A stretch of DNA of 64,000 nucleotides from Planctomycetota bacterium (GCA_008501825.1 QQUA01000012.1:1-64000); one strand, 5' to 3'; positions 41,661 through 51,131 are shown, counted from the first letter of the stretch. Notes: generated by a model not told the origin, from the letters alone. Numbers and translations: made by a program.

Positions 41661-42236
41661 GTGAAGCGAAAGTACACTGAAATCACCTTTACCGACACGG
41701 TGAAGGATGCCCAAGAACGTTATGGAACTCGTCAGGTGGCGCAGAAAATGGAAAACTGGAAGATGGATGATGAACATCTATCCTTTACCGAAATCGCCTT
41801 TCTGCAGCAAAGAGACAGTTTCTATATGGCTTCGGTCAGCGACAGCGGCTGGCCTTATGTCCAATTTCGGGGCGGCCCACCGGGCTTTCTCAAAGTCTTG
41901 GATTCGACCACCTTGGCCTACGCCGATTTCCGGGGGAATCGCCAATACATCAGTATGGGCAATCTGCAGGCCAATGATCGCGTCGCCTTGTTCTTCATGG
42001 ACTATCCCCATCGCAAGCGATTGAAGATCATGGCTCGAACCGAGGTTTTTGATGCTGAAGATCGGCCCGACCTGGTGGAAAAGGTTCGTGATCAAGACTA
42101 CTCCGGAGTGATTGAACGAGTGATCGTCTTCCGATTGGCAGCCTTCGATTGGAATTGCCCTCAGCACATCACTCCTCGTTTTACTGAGGAAGAATGGGCG
42201 CGAAGATCCAAACCTTCGGAGACTCAGGAAACCTAG
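41661..42236 (+). CDS. pyridoxamine-phosphate-oxidase-like flavoprotein
   Basis: The 191-residue product has the split-barrel FMN-binding pattern: SFYMASVSDSGWPYVQFRGG, LAYADFRGNRQYISMGNL and RVALFFMDYPHRKRLKI. This is the PNPOx-like superfamily, which includes FMN oxidoreductases and general stress proteins. GTG at 41661 has AAGGAG at 41648-41653. It is the third gene of the sigma-54 unit, after a hairpin that may tune its expression. A redox stress role is inferred. Confidence 0.8.
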   Translation: MKRKYTEITFTDTVKDAQERYGTRQVAQKMENWKMDDEHLSFTEIAFLQQRDSFYMASVSDSGWPYVQFRGGPPGFLKVLDSTTLAYADFRGNRQYISMGNLQANDRVALFFMDYPHRKRLKIMARTEVFDAEDRPDLVEKVRDQDYSGVIERVIVFRLAAFDWNCPQHITPRFTEEEWARRSKPSETQET

Positions 42237-42258
42237 CGGAAGCTGTCGGGAAATGGGA

Positions 42259-42294
42259 AAGACCCCGCCTCCAGGAAATCGAAGGCGGGGTCTT
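42259..42294. terminator. intrinsic terminator between convergent genes
   Basis: AAGACCCCGCCT (42259-42270) pairs perfectly with AGGCGGGGTCTT (42283-42294) around a 12-base loop. It sits between the PNPOx-like gene and the convergent DNRLRE gene and could serve both directions. Confidence 0.7.
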
Positions 42295-42311
42295 GTTGGT
42301 CGGAACTAGGT

Positions 42312-43610
42312 CTAGTTCAAGTAAACCCGAAGTGCCGGCGGGTTGGCGGTGTAAAGGTGGGAACGAAGTAAGGCGCAGGCGTTGGCCGGCGGTGGTGGGT
42401 TATTCATGATGAAATGCAAGCCGTAGTTCGGATTGCTTTGCCAGTAATTCCAAAACCCAGTGGCATCGAAAGTCAAGCCGCCCCCCGTATTTCCGAACGG
42501 AATGGAAACTTGAGTCGAATTGTCGAGCGGCGGAAGGCTGTTCCAGGTCACGGTAGACCCGGTCCATGCTCCGGTGATCGGGCGGATCAATACGGTCATT
42601 CCAAGTAAGGAGACGTCGTAATTGGACAGTGGCAAAAAGCCTTCCACCGATTGAACCGAAGCTCCCGGCGGAATTCCCGGAGAAGAAGTATCCCACCGAG
42701 CCAGGCATGCCATCAATCCCCAAGGATTTCCTGTGGTGTAACCGTCGATGTCATCCCCCAGACCGACGTAGTCGGTGGAGCCCCCACTTAACAGAGGAAA
42801 GCAGACGGTGTCCGGCTTGTTTTGGGATACCGTTCCACTGTCGACGGCTTCAAGAACAATGAGATTCTCGACCGTGAGCGAAGAACAAGCCTGATCCAAG
42901 AGATCGTTATTGAACTCGTCGGCTTCCAAAATCAAGTTCGTCGGATCTACGTAAATTCCTAAATAGTAGTTCCCAGTAGCCTGATTGGCGGGAATGGAAA
43001 CGCTGACGTTGCCGTGGTGAGTGCCGTTTCCTGGCAAGCTTCCAAGGTTGATCGATTCCAGGAATTGATCTTGGGTCGGTTCAATGACCGAATCAGTGGA
43101 CAAATACAAATTGGCACTGAATGGCGGGCAATCGATCGAAGTTGCGTTCTGAATCGTGTAGTCGATTTGAAGGTCACCACCGACCAACACCGTACAGGTG
43201 GAAGTTTGCAGATCGGTCGGAACGAGATCGGGAAGGGGGGGCGAAACAGTGTCTTCCACCACGTTGCTGAATTGGCAGGAAGACCAATCCAAGGCGTGGA
43301 ACCAAACGGAGACTCCGCCAGCAGTACTAGGCACGAGAGCGGTCAAGGTGGCCACTCCGGCTTGGCTGGCGTATACCTCCGGCAAAAGATTAAGCGGCGA
43401 ATTCAGATCGGCATTCCCGCAAGGAGTGGGGCTGGAACCAAGACCGCTTCGGGTCCAAGCCACGGAAACGGTGCCCCCAGGAGTGCAATTCCGAACCGTA
43501 AAGGTGGTCACTTGGCCGGCAACAAGCTGATCCAACTCCAATATGGGAGTTTGGGCCGGCGCATCCGACACAAGGAAAAGGGTCAGAACAGACGGAAGGA
43601 GGAACTTCAT
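42312..43610 (-). CDS. secreted CARDB/DNRLRE protein
   Basis: The 432-residue product has a signal peptide (MKFLLPSVLTLFLVSDAPAQ). A beta module (AGQVTTFTVRNCTPGGTVSV onward) resembles the one ending the FG-GAP protein at 1865. Next is a CARDB-like domain (PDLVPTDLQTSTCTV ... IPANQATGNYYLGIYVDPTN, DEFNND). The end is a DNRLRE-like domain (LARWDTSSPGIPPGASV, TGAWTGSTVTWNS, GFWNYWQSNPNYGLHF). DNRLRE and CARDB domains occur in surface proteins of bacteria. It is probably secreted and possibly adhesive. Confidence 0.78.
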   Translation of the reverse strand: MKFLLPSVLTLFLVSDAPAQTPILELDQLVAGQVTTFTVRNCTPGGTVSVAWTRSGLGSSPTPCGNADLNSPLNLLPEVYASQAGVATLTALVPSTAGGVSVWFHALDWSSCQFSNVVEDTVSPPLPDLVPTDLQTSTCTVLVGGDLQIDYTIQNATSIDCPPFSANLYLSTDSVIEPTQDQFLESINLGSLPGNGTHHGNVSVSIPANQATGNYYLGIYVDPTNLILEADEFNNDLLDQACSSLTVENLIVLEAVDSGTVSQNKPDTVCFPLLSGGSTDYVGLGDDIDGYTTGNPWGLMACLARWDTSSPGIPPGASVQSVEGFLPLSNYDVSLLGMTVLIRPITGAWTGSTVTWNSLPPLDNSTQVSIPFGNTGGGLTFDATGFWNYWQSNPNYGLHFIMNNPPPPANACALLRSHLYTANPPALRVYLN

Positions 43611-43833
43611 TTTTCAGCAAAGGTTGAGGTGTTGCTCGAATTTGAGCTCAACACGCCAATGGGAAAAGACGAGGCATTGGTGCACGAAATCGTTACGCAA
43701 AAGAAGGGAACAAGAACGCTGCCTTGTGAAGAGCGGGTTCAGGAGCTATGGCAAAGTGGATACCGCATCGGGCCGTGGGCTCCCCGCTACCATGGACCCG
43801 GTTCTTCCCCCCGATTGAGATCCACGACACCCC
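43611..43833. other. 223-bp divergent intergenic region
   Basis: It separates the leftward DNRLRE gene from the rightward GCS2-CBS gene. It shows no good promoter boxes or inverted repeats that I can defend. Confidence 0.35.
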
Positions 43834-45744
43834 ATGGGCGAACAGAAGGTCACCGCCTCTCGAAACGCCGAAGAGCTCCGCTACTTCATGAAGTGCGTCC
43901 TACGGGACGTGGAGGCCTTCGAAAAATTGGTCGAAAGCCGGCAAATCGAATCCGGTCGCAGGCGAATTGGTGCCGAACAGGAGATATGTTTCGTCGACCC
44001 GGCCTGGAGGCCGGCGACCATTTCCCAACAGGTTCTGCAAAAGCTTGACCCTAAATACTTTACGACGGAACTCGGGCTGTTTCAGGCGGAATTCAACCTG
44101 GATCCTTTCGGCTTCGAGGGCAAGTGCCTGAGCGAGATCGAGGACCAAATCAACCTGCTCCTGAGTCAGGCCCAAGCGGTGGCCATGGAGCACGACGCCC
44201 GGGTGGCCTTGCTGGGCATCTTGCCGACCATGCGCAAAGAAGACTTGTGCATGGAAAACATGACTCCGGTTCCGCGCTACAAAGCCCTAAGCGATGCCTT
44301 CGACCGGATGCGCGGCGGGGTTTACCGTTGCCGGATCAAGGGGCCGGACGAGCTGATCATCCAGCACGACAACATGATGCTGGAGGCTTGCAACAACTCT
44401 TTCCAAGTTCACCTGCAAGTCGACGTCGACGAATTTCCGCTGCTTTACAACATCGCCCAGGTGGTGGCGGCGCCGGTGATGGCGGCCTCCTGCTATTCGC
44501 CGTTGTTGTTCGGGCGCCGGCTTTGGAGAGAAACCCGCATCGCCCTCTTCCAGCAGTCGGTCGACACTCGCCGGGACGAATTGGCCGAGCGCGAGTTCAA
44601 ACCTCGAGTCAGTTTCGGCACTCAGTATGTCAAGAAGTCGCCCATGGAGATTTTCCATGAGGACATCGCCCGATTCCGGTCGTTGATCGGATTGGACGAG
44701 TATGAGGACCCGTTCGAGGCCATGGCCGCCGGCCGCGCACCCCGCCTGGACGCGCTGCGCCTGCACAACGGCACTGTCTATCGCTGGAACCGGCTTTGCT
44801 ACGGCATTTCCGACGGCGTGCCCCATCTGCGGATTGAGAATCGAGTTCTTCCCGCCGGCCCCACGCCGGTGGACGAAGTGGCCAACGCCGCCTTCTGGCT
44901 CGGCTTGATGGTCCAGGCTCCCTTGGAATACGGCGACGTCAGTCGGCTGCTCGATTTCGACGACGCCCGAGCCAATCTGCTTTCCGCCTGCCGCCTCGGC
45001 ATCGACGCCCAATTCAATTGGTTGGACGGCCGCACCTGGCCGGCTCGGGAGTTGGTCCTGGATTGCCTGCTGCCCTTGGCCCACCAGGGGTTGAAGAAGG
45101 CCAAAATCGACCGCAACGACCGCATGCGTTACTTGGGCCTCATGGAGGAGCGCATGCTTTCCGGCCAAACCGGAAGCCAGTGGATGTTGAAATCACTGGC
45201 GGAAATGCAGGAGCGGGGCAGTCCGATGGAGCGCATGAGCGCCCTGACCGCCGGCGCCTTCGCCCGGCAGGAAAGCCGCAAGCCGGTTCACGAGTGGGAC
45301 TTGGCTCATGTGGAAGAGAGCGGGGTGTGGAAAGAGCATTACGAGCGGGTCGACGCCTTCATGGTCACCGACTTGTTCACCGTTCACCAGGACGAGCTGG
45401 TCGATTTGGCCGCAAATGTGATGGATTGGCGGAATATTCGCCACGTTCCCGTAGAAGACGATGCCCATCGCCTGGTAGGTTTAGTTACCCACCGGGCTTT
45501 GATGCGCTTTTTCGCCAAAGTCGGACCCAATGACCGGGCCATCCCGGTGAGTGAGGTCATGGAAGCCGATCCGATCGTGGTCGGTCCCGAGACCTCGACC
45601 CTCGAAGCCATTCAAGTCATGCGCAATCACGGAATCTCCTGCCTGCCGGTGGTCCGGGACGACCGCTTGGTCGGTTTGGTCACCGAACACGATTTCATGG
45701 TGGTGGCGGCAGAATTCCTGGAGCAGAAATTGCGCGAGGACTAA
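43834..45744 (+). CDS. glutamate-cysteine-ligase-like (GCS2) protein with tandem CBS domains
   Basis: The 636-residue product has a GCS2-type ATP-dependent carboxylate-amine ligase domain (about 35-490): IGAEQEICFVDP, LELGLFQAEFNLDP-like text, NNSFQVHLQVD, PHLRIENRVLPAGPTPVDE. The C-terminus has two CBS domains (about 505-636): FMVTDLFTVHQDELVDLAA, HRLVGLVTHRALM, EADPIVVGPETSTLEAIQVM, DRLVGLVTEHDFM. The GCS2 part would join an amine to a glutamate-type carboxylate; the CBS part would sense adenosyl nucleotides. The next gene, an aspartoacylase-like hydrolase 6 bp on, likely acts on the same kind of amide. Confidence 0.85.
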   Translation: MGEQKVTASRNAEELRYFMKCVLRDVEAFEKLVESRQIESGRRRIGAEQEICFVDPAWRPATISQQVLQKLDPKYFTTELGLFQAEFNLDPFGFEGKCLSEIEDQINLLLSQAQAVAMEHDARVALLGILPTMRKEDLCMENMTPVPRYKALSDAFDRMRGGVYRCRIKGPDELIIQHDNMMLEACNNSFQVHLQVDVDEFPLLYNIAQVVAAPVMAASCYSPLLFGRRLWRETRIALFQQSVDTRRDELAEREFKPRVSFGTQYVKKSPMEIFHEDIARFRSLIGLDEYEDPFEAMAAGRAPRLDALRLHNGTVYRWNRLCYGISDGVPHLRIENRVLPAGPTPVDEVANAAFWLGLMVQAPLEYGDVSRLLDFDDARANLLSACRLGIDAQFNWLDGRTWPARELVLDCLLPLAHQGLKKAKIDRNDRMRYLGLMEERMLSGQTGSQWMLKSLAEMQERGSPMERMSALTAGAFARQESRKPVHEWDLAHVEESGVWKEHYERVDAFMVTDLFTVHQDELVDLAANVMDWRNIRHVPVEDDAHRLVGLVTHRALMRFFAKVGPNDRAIPVSEVMEADPIVVGPETSTLEAIQVMRNHGISCLPVVRDDRLVGLVTEHDFMVVAAEFLEQKLRED

Positions 45745-45750
45745 GGGCCT

Positions 45751-46959
45751 ATGTTGACGATGAGTGGGGGGGTGACCACGAGGTCCAGAGACTCGAGATT
45801 CCGCCGGGTGATCGGCCGCTACAGCGGCCGGCAGCCGGGACCTTTGTTGGTGTGCATGGGCGGCATGCATGGCAACGAACCGGCCGGAGTGCAGGCTTTG
45901 GAGCGGGTATTGAAAGCCCTGCGCAAGGAAAAGCCCGGCTTTTGCGGTGATTTCGTCGGTTTGGCCGGAAACCTGGCCGCCTTGGAGATAGAAGCTCGGT
46001 TTTTGGATCACGATTTGAACCGGGCCTGGGCCAACCATCCTCAAGCCGATTTCGAGTCGGAGCAGGTCGCGGTCCAACTCGGTCGGGAAGCTTTGGAAAA
46101 AGAAGAGCTGCTCGGCCTGATGACCCGGATTTTCCAGGAGCGCAAGGGCGAAGCCCACTTCATGGATATGCACACCAGCTCGGCGGAAGGAGTTCCCTTC
46201 GCGGTGATGGGGGATACCTTGCGCAACCGCCGCTTCGCCAAGATCTTTCCGGTGCCCACCATTCTGGGTTTGGAAGAGCAGGTGGAAGGCTCCATGTTGG
46301 AGTTTCTCAACAACCAAGGTTGGGTCACCTTGGGATTCGAAGGCGGGCAACACGATGCCCCGACTTCGGTCGATCATCACGAGGCCGCCATTTGGTTAGC
46401 TTTGGCTGCCGCCGGCAACCTGCCGGAGGAACATCCGCGGGTGCGCGATTCGTACCGCCGCCTGCGCTTGGCCTGTCTCGGGTTGCCCCGGCTTTTGGAA
46501 GTACGCTACCGCCACGGCATTCTTCCCGGCGACGGTTTCCGCATGGAGCCAGGTTTCGTCAATTTCCAAAGGGTGCATAAAACACAGGTCCTGGCCAAAG
46601 ACAACGACGGCGAAATCCAGGCCTATTATCACGCCCGCATGTTATTGCCGCTTTATCAAGGGGCCGGGGACGACGGCTTTTTCCTCGGCAAGGAAGTCAA
46701 TCCATTTTGGTTGCGGCTGTCCGCCTTCTTGCGCTGGATGCGCTTGAGCGGACTGGCTCCTTATTTACCCGGCGTCAAGGCCCATCCTTGGAAGCCGGAT
46801 ACGTACATGATCAACCGACGCATCGCTCGCTGGTTGGTGGTGGAAATCTTCCACTTGCTCGGCTTTCGCAAGCGCCGCCCCGAATTCGGCAAGATGGTGG
46901 TGAGCCGCCGGCGTTACGACATGCGTTCGCCGGATTTGCCCAAGCCCGCCGAAGCTTAG
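45751..46959 (+). CDS. succinylglutamate desuccinylase/aspartoacylase-like zinc amidase
   Basis: The 402-residue product has the zinc site GGMHGNEPAG (His40, Glu43) and FMDMHTSS (His), typical of the AstE/AspA M14-like family. It hydrolyses N-acyl amino acids or peptide-like amides. It sits 6 bp after the GCS2-CBS gene. The ligase and hydrolase may form a make-and-break pair on a gamma-glutamyl-type compound. The C-terminal 100 residues have a possible amphipathic or membrane-near segment (FWLRLSAFLRWMRLSGL). It converges on the FG-GAP gene with a 4-bp overlap. Confidence 0.82.
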   Translation: MLTMSGGVTTRSRDSRFRRVIGRYSGRQPGPLLVCMGGMHGNEPAGVQALERVLKALRKEKPGFCGDFVGLAGNLAALEIEARFLDHDLNRAWANHPQADFESEQVAVQLGREALEKEELLGLMTRIFQERKGEAHFMDMHTSSAEGVPFAVMGDTLRNRRFAKIFPVPTILGLEEQVEGSMLEFLNNQGWVTLGFEGGQHDAPTSVDHHEAAIWLALAAAGNLPEEHPRVRDSYRRLRLACLGLPRLLEVRYRHGILPGDGFRMEPGFVNFQRVHKTQVLAKDNDGEIQAYYHARMLLPLYQGAGDDGFFLGKEVNPFWLRLSAFLRWMRLSGLAPYLPGVKAHPWKPDTYMINRRIARWLVVEIFHLLGFRKRRPEFGKMVVSRRRYDMRSPDLPKPAEA

Positions 46960-48287
46960 CCGTCGACCGGTAAAGCCGGACGCAGGGTGAGTTGACCCAT
47001 GTCCAAACCCGCGGATTGGCTGGCTTGGAATTCGGCGAAAACCAATTCCGGTCGTTCGTCGCCGTCCATGTCGTCGAAGGAAGACAGGACCAAGGCCAAG
47101 GAATCGGTCAAGCTCTCGCTTTCGTGCCGATGCAGGACTTCACCTCCGGCCCCGCTTAATAGCAGCACGGCGCCGATGTCGACCAAATGGTCGTCGTGTC
47201 GATGGCTGATGGCCACCGCCAAATCGTCGAAGCCGTCTCCATCGCTATCGCCGAGAGCGCTAAGACTGCGGCCCAATTGCTGGCCGGCGAAGGAACCTCG
47301 ATGCTGCCAGAGCAGTTCTCCGCTGAGGCCGGAAAACACTGCGACCGTGCCGGCGTCCAAGATTCCGTCAGGATTGGCGCTCGGATCTCCGACGGCGAAA
47401 TCTTCCAAGCCGTCGCCGTTGACGTCGCCGGCGGCGGCAACCACCGAACCGAAGGCCGAGCCATGGTTCTCTATCGACCAATCGACCTGGTGCAGAATCT
47501 GGCCGTCGGCGCCGCTGAACACGAAGGCGCTGCCGCCGAAATCGCCCGGCGCTCCGGCCAGGATTTCAGCGATCTGGTCGCCGTCCAAATCGGCCAAGAC
47601 CGCGAAAGCCACTCCCAGTTGATCGTTGTCCTCGCCGGCACTGAATTCCCGGATCAAGCTGCCGTCGGCCCCGGAGTGCAAGCGCAGGCGACCGGGGGCG
47701 GCGAACGGGAAAGCGGCTCGAGAAGGTTCGGCCAGGAGGAAGTCTTCCAGGCCGTCTTCGTTGAAGTCGCCGGCGGCGGCCACTCCGGAGCCCAGTTCGC
47801 CCCAAGCCTGCTCACCGCGGAACTCCAGAATGGTCAGGCCGGAGTTGCCGTCCAGAACGAAAGCGGATCCGCTGCCGGGAAATTCAGGGCTCTCACCGCC
47901 GGGGGCGCCGATCAAGAGCTCGCCGATGCCGTCGCCGGTCAAGTCGCCGAGGCCGGACACGGCGGCGCCGAAGCGGGCGTCAGCCTCCCAACCGGATTTG
48001 CGCAGCAATTCGCGGCCATCCTTGCCGGAGAGAAGGCGAACTTCCCCTGCATGATGTTGCTCGTCGGGGCTGGCCATAGGAGAGCCGATCAAAAGTTCGG
48101 GCACGCCGTCGCCGTCCCGGTCCGGGACCTGGGCCAAGGCGGCGCCGAAGCAGGCCTCCGGTTCGGCACCGAACAAGCGGAGATGGACCGGATGGGTTTT
48201 GTTTTCCGCTTCCACCTCACCGGGTTCGTTGCCGGGGACGGCCACGGCCAAGGCGGTCAGCAAAAGGAGTCGAGGGAGGTTCAGCAT
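46956..48287 (-). CDS. exported FG-GAP repeat protein
   Basis: The 443-residue product has a short signal peptide (MLNLPRLLLLTALAVAVPG). About seven FG-GAP repeats follow, with calcium-loop cores such as DRDGDGVPELLIGSP, GDFNEDGLEDFLLAEP and GDVNGDGLEDFAVGDP. It should form a complete beta-propeller on the outside of the cell. It belongs to the same family type as the proteins at 1865 and 3695, though the repeats are more GC-rich. It follows the cyclase-fold gene by 112 bp on the same strand. Confidence 0.82.
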   Translation of the reverse strand: MLNLPRLLLLTALAVAVPGNEPGEVEAENKTHPVHLRLFGAEPEACFGAALAQVPDRDGDGVPELLIGSPMASPDEQHHAGEVRLLSGKDGRELLRKSGWEADARFGAAVSGLGDLTGDGIGELLIGAPGGESPEFPGSGSAFVLDGNSGLTILEFRGEQAWGELGSGVAAAGDFNEDGLEDFLLAEPSRAAFPFAAPGRLRLHSGADGSLIREFSAGEDNDQLGVAFAVLADLDGDQIAEILAGAPGDFGGSAFVFSGADGQILHQVDWSIENHGSAFGSVVAAAGDVNGDGLEDFAVGDPSANPDGILDAGTVAVFSGLSGELLWQHRGSFAGQQLGRSLSALGDSDGDGFDDLAVAISHRHDDHLVDIGAVLLLSGAGGEVLHRHESESLTDSLALVLSSFDDMDGDERPELVFAEFQASQSAGLDMGQLTLRPALPVDG

Positions 48288-48333
48288 GGCTTCGACTTCC
48301 TCAACGGCAGGCTTGGGGCCGGACTCAAGCAGG

Positions 48334-48368
48334 ACGGCCCGGGACCTAGAAGGCTCCGGGCCGTTTTC
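48334..48368. terminator. hairpin between FG-GAP and cyclase-fold genes
   Basis: ACGGCCCGG (48334-48342) pairs with CCGGGCCGT (48356-48364), followed by TTTTC on the plus strand. On the minus strand, the direction of both flanking genes, no T run follows, so function as a terminator there is doubtful. Confidence 0.4.
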
Positions 48369-48399
48369 GCCGAATCGGCGTGCTGGGACGGGGTTGCGC

Positions 48400-49599
48400 T
48401 TAGAGCTGCTCCACTCGCTTCGACCTGGCCCGCAAATCGGCGATTTCTTCCAGGGCGATCAGGGCGTAAGCCGTGCCGTAAGGCTTGTGGTAGCTGTAAA
48501 GCGGGTAATCCCAAAAGGATCCGTCGGGCTGCCGAGTCTGGTAGATGGCCTTCTCGAGCAGCGTGGCGTGGCGGCGGGCGTCCTCCGGGTCTTCCCGATC
48601 CAGCAGCAAGCCGGCGTAGGAATGGCCGTAGAGGAAGAAGTAGCCCGAAATCTGGTACCACGATTCGTGGGGGATCGGCCGGCGCAAGGAAACCGTCTGA
48701 AAGCGGGCGTAACGGATCAGCAGGTCGTCCAGGATGCGCTTTTCTTCGTCCGGGGCGCCCAAGCGGCGGCCGAACAGATCCAGGGCCAAATGACAGGTCG
48801 GCGCCCGACAGGCGGAGCCCTTCGGCCGATTGATCCCCATGATCGGGTTGGCGTTCCACATTTCGCCGTAGGTCCAACCGCCATCGGGCAGGCGGCAGCG
48901 CGCCACCGCCTTCAAGGCCCGGTCGACCATGGTTTCGGGAACTTTCACCCCGGCTTCCTGCACCCGATGCAAGCCGATCAGGATGGAAGCGGTGGTGAAA
49001 CTCATGGACGAGGCTGCCGGCTGGTAACTCTTCAGGCCGATGATGCTGAGGTAGCCCCAACCGCCGTCCAGGCTTTGGTAGCGGCCCAGCTTTTCGATCA
49101 GGAAATCGCATGCTTTGCGCATTTCCTCGGCTCGCGGGTGGTCCGGCTTGGCCAGCAAGGTTTCTCCCATGGCCCGCAGCATGTAGCCGAAGCCCCACAC
49201 CGTGTAGTGCTCCAGGCCGCTCATGCGCTTCACGTTCATGTCGGCCATCATGTAGTTCAGGCCTTTTTCGAACGCTTGGGCGCTGGCTTCAGTCTGGTAA
49301 GGGCTATGCAGGAGGGCGATCAAGCACAGGCCGGTCGTGGCCAGGCGAAACGCCCGGTGGGAGCCGGGCACCGAGCAAAACACTTCGATCGGCCTGGGCG
49401 AATGGTGCGATCCCCAAGCGCCGTTTTCTCGCTGGTTGGCCACCAACCAATCGACGCCTTCTTGAATGGCCTGTTCCAGGGGAACTTCCTGGTGGGGGCC
49501 TTCAATCCTCGGCACCTGGGCGGGAGCCGCGGTGGCGGTCAAGGTCGAGGCCACGATGCCGGCGGCCAGCATGCGGCCGGCCCGGGTAAGGAGGGTCAT
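48400..49599 (-). CDS. exported prenyltransferase/squalene-oxidase-repeat-fold protein
   Basis: The 399-residue product has a signal peptide (cleavage near APAQV). The fold is an alpha/alpha barrel with QW-like repeats: LVANQRENGAWGSH, GRYQSLDGGWGYL, ARCRLPDGGWTYGE, QTRQPDGSFWDYPLYS. No DxDD motif of squalene-hopene cyclases was found. A segment SMSFTTASILIGLHRV is close to one in the 56884 gene, so the two are paralogues. The start overlaps the end of the adaptor gene (4 bp). An exported cyclase-fold protein coupled to a membrane-fusion adaptor suggests substrate binding or envelope assembly rather than terpene synthesis. Confidence 0.75.
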   Translation of the reverse strand: MTLLTRAGRMLAAGIVASTLTATAAPAQVPRIEGPHQEVPLEQAIQEGVDWLVANQRENGAWGSHHSPRPIEVFCSVPGSHRAFRLATTGLCLIALLHSPYQTEASAQAFEKGLNYMMADMNVKRMSGLEHYTVWGFGYMLRAMGETLLAKPDHPRAEEMRKACDFLIEKLGRYQSLDGGWGYLSIIGLKSYQPAASSMSFTTASILIGLHRVQEAGVKVPETMVDRALKAVARCRLPDGGWTYGEMWNANPIMGINRPKGSACRAPTCHLALDLFGRRLGAPDEEKRILDDLLIRYARFQTVSLRRPIPHESWYQISGYFFLYGHSYAGLLLDREDPEDARRHATLLEKAIYQTRQPDGSFWDYPLYSYHKPYGTAYALIALEEIADLRARSKRVEQL

Positions 49600-50873
49600 C
49601 GTTCCGACCCCGGTTTTGCTTCCGGCTTCACCGTGGCCCGCATGCCGACGACCACTCCGGCCAAGCCTTGGCGCAGGCGCACGGTGGCTTCGAAACTGCC
49701 TTCCGCTCCACCGCCGCTACGGGCGCTGGGGAAGCGTTCGATTTCCAGATTGCCGATCACCGATTTTTCGGCGTTGACCACCGGGGTCACGATCATCGCC
49801 ATGCCTTCCCGAACTTGGTTGAGTTGGGATTCGGGCACGTCGAAGGCCACCGTCATGCGGTCGGGATCCGCCAAAGTGAACAACACGCTACGGTTTTGAG
49901 CCATGCCCTGGTCGCGGTAGCGGGGAGCCACTTGGCCGGGCCGATACTTCTCGGGAGCTCCGTGAAGAAGCAAACCGGATGCCGGGCTCTTGACCGTAAG
50001 CCTTTCCAGATCGCGTTCGAGCCGGGCCAAACGTTTTTGTTTCTTCTTCAGCTCGGTTTCGGAACGGCGCAGGCCGTCTTCCCGGCTGGCTCGCTCGATT
50101 TCGGCGTTGCGCCGGGCATGATCGAAGGCCACTTTTTGTTGCAGGACGGCGTCGCGACGCTGTTCCGAAGTGACCGCCCAAGAGAAGGCTTCGGTGTATT
50201 CCTGACGGTCTTTTTGCAGTTCCTGGCGCATCTTGGAGGCGGTCAAGCTGCGACGTGCCCGGTTTAAGACAATCTCTTCGGTGGCATCGGTCAATTCGTC
50301 GTCCCGATACATGGCTTCCAGTTGCTTCAACTCGTCGATTTGATCGTCAATGTTGAAAGCCATGCCCTGAGCGGACATTTCGGCGGAACGCTTGGCAAAG
50401 TCCAGTTCGTATTTTTGCCACCCCTTCAGGTTGCGTTCGGCTTGCTCCAGGGCCTTGCGGGCTCGGTCCAAACCCAGTTTGGCCTTTTCTTCAGCCATGC
50501 GAGCCCGTTCCACGGTGGCGTGATGGCTGATCTTGGCCGAGCGCAGGGCGGCCTCGGCGTCCGCAATCTGTTCCAACAAGACTTCAGGATCGAAGCGCAT
50601 CAGCACCGACCCGGAGTTGACGAAGCTGCCGTGTTGGGCCACGTCGACGATCCGGAGCGGACCGCTGTAGGCTTCCAAGTCCAGTCGAACCGCCTTGGCT
50701 TTCGCAGGGGCGAAAACGCCTTTCCAAGACGGAGTTTCCGCTTTCGCTTCTTTGGCTGCTTCCGGCTCTTGCAGGACCGGAGGCGGGCCGTCGAAGGTGG
50801 GCCGGGGTTGGGAGGCGGCGAGGAGTCCGGCGGGAAGAGCGACGCCGGCCAGGAGGAATGTGGTGATCCGCAT
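49596..50873 (-). CDS. HlyD/RND-type periplasmic adaptor protein
   Basis: The 425-residue product starts with a signal peptide (MRITTFLLAGVALPAGLLAA). A lipoyl-like segment (HGSFVNSGSVLMRFDPEVL) is followed by a long alpha-helical coiled coil (about 120-300) and then a beta-barrel region (TVKSPASGLLLHG, LADPDRMTVAFDVPESQLNQV). This is the membrane-fusion adaptor layout. No ATPase or RND pump lies beside it, so its transporter is elsewhere or absent. A start at 50951 would add 26 residues without a signal. It overlaps the cyclase-fold gene by 4 bp. Confidence 0.8.
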   Translation of the reverse strand: MRITTFLLAGVALPAGLLAASQPRPTFDGPPPVLQEPEAAKEAKAETPSWKGVFAPAKAKAVRLDLEAYSGPLRIVDVAQHGSFVNSGSVLMRFDPEVLLEQIADAEAALRSAKISHHATVERARMAEEKAKLGLDRARKALEQAERNLKGWQKYELDFAKRSAEMSAQGMAFNIDDQIDELKQLEAMYRDDELTDATEEIVLNRARRSLTASKMRQELQKDRQEYTEAFSWAVTSEQRRDAVLQQKVAFDHARRNAEIERASREDGLRRSETELKKKQKRLARLERDLERLTVKSPASGLLLHGAPEKYRPGQVAPRYRDQGMAQNRSVLFTLADPDRMTVAFDVPESQLNQVREGMAMIVTPVVNAEKSVIGNLEIERFPSARSGGGAEGSFEATVRLRQGLAGVVVGMRATVKPEAKPGSER

Positions 50874-51131
50874 CGGCTTAGGTGGTTGGCAATGGGGGTT
50901 CGAAGGAACGGGATGCAATTCTATGGCTACGGGGCAGGCCTCCGTTCGCAAGACGGATTGGCCTTCCTTTCTTGCATAAGGGGCGGATTTGGGACGAAAA
51001 CCCCGTTTTTTGTGATCCTTGGGCTTGAAATTCGGTTATGAATAGGACTTCGGGCATTTCATTCTTGCGTTCCCTTCCTTTCAGAAGGATGGACGCCGAC
51101 TTGCAACAATCTTGTTTGGAGAACCAATGCG
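50874..51131. other. 258-bp divergent region
   Basis: It separates the leftward adaptor operon from the rightward run of anchored proteins. A short hairpin-prone GC stretch lies left of centre. I see no clear promoter motif. Confidence 0.35.

Noticed and set aside
47187..49899. Long plus-strand frames of over 500 codons opposite the FG-GAP and cyclase-fold genes
   Set aside because: High-GC shadow frames antisense to well-supported genes; no domain or start signal.
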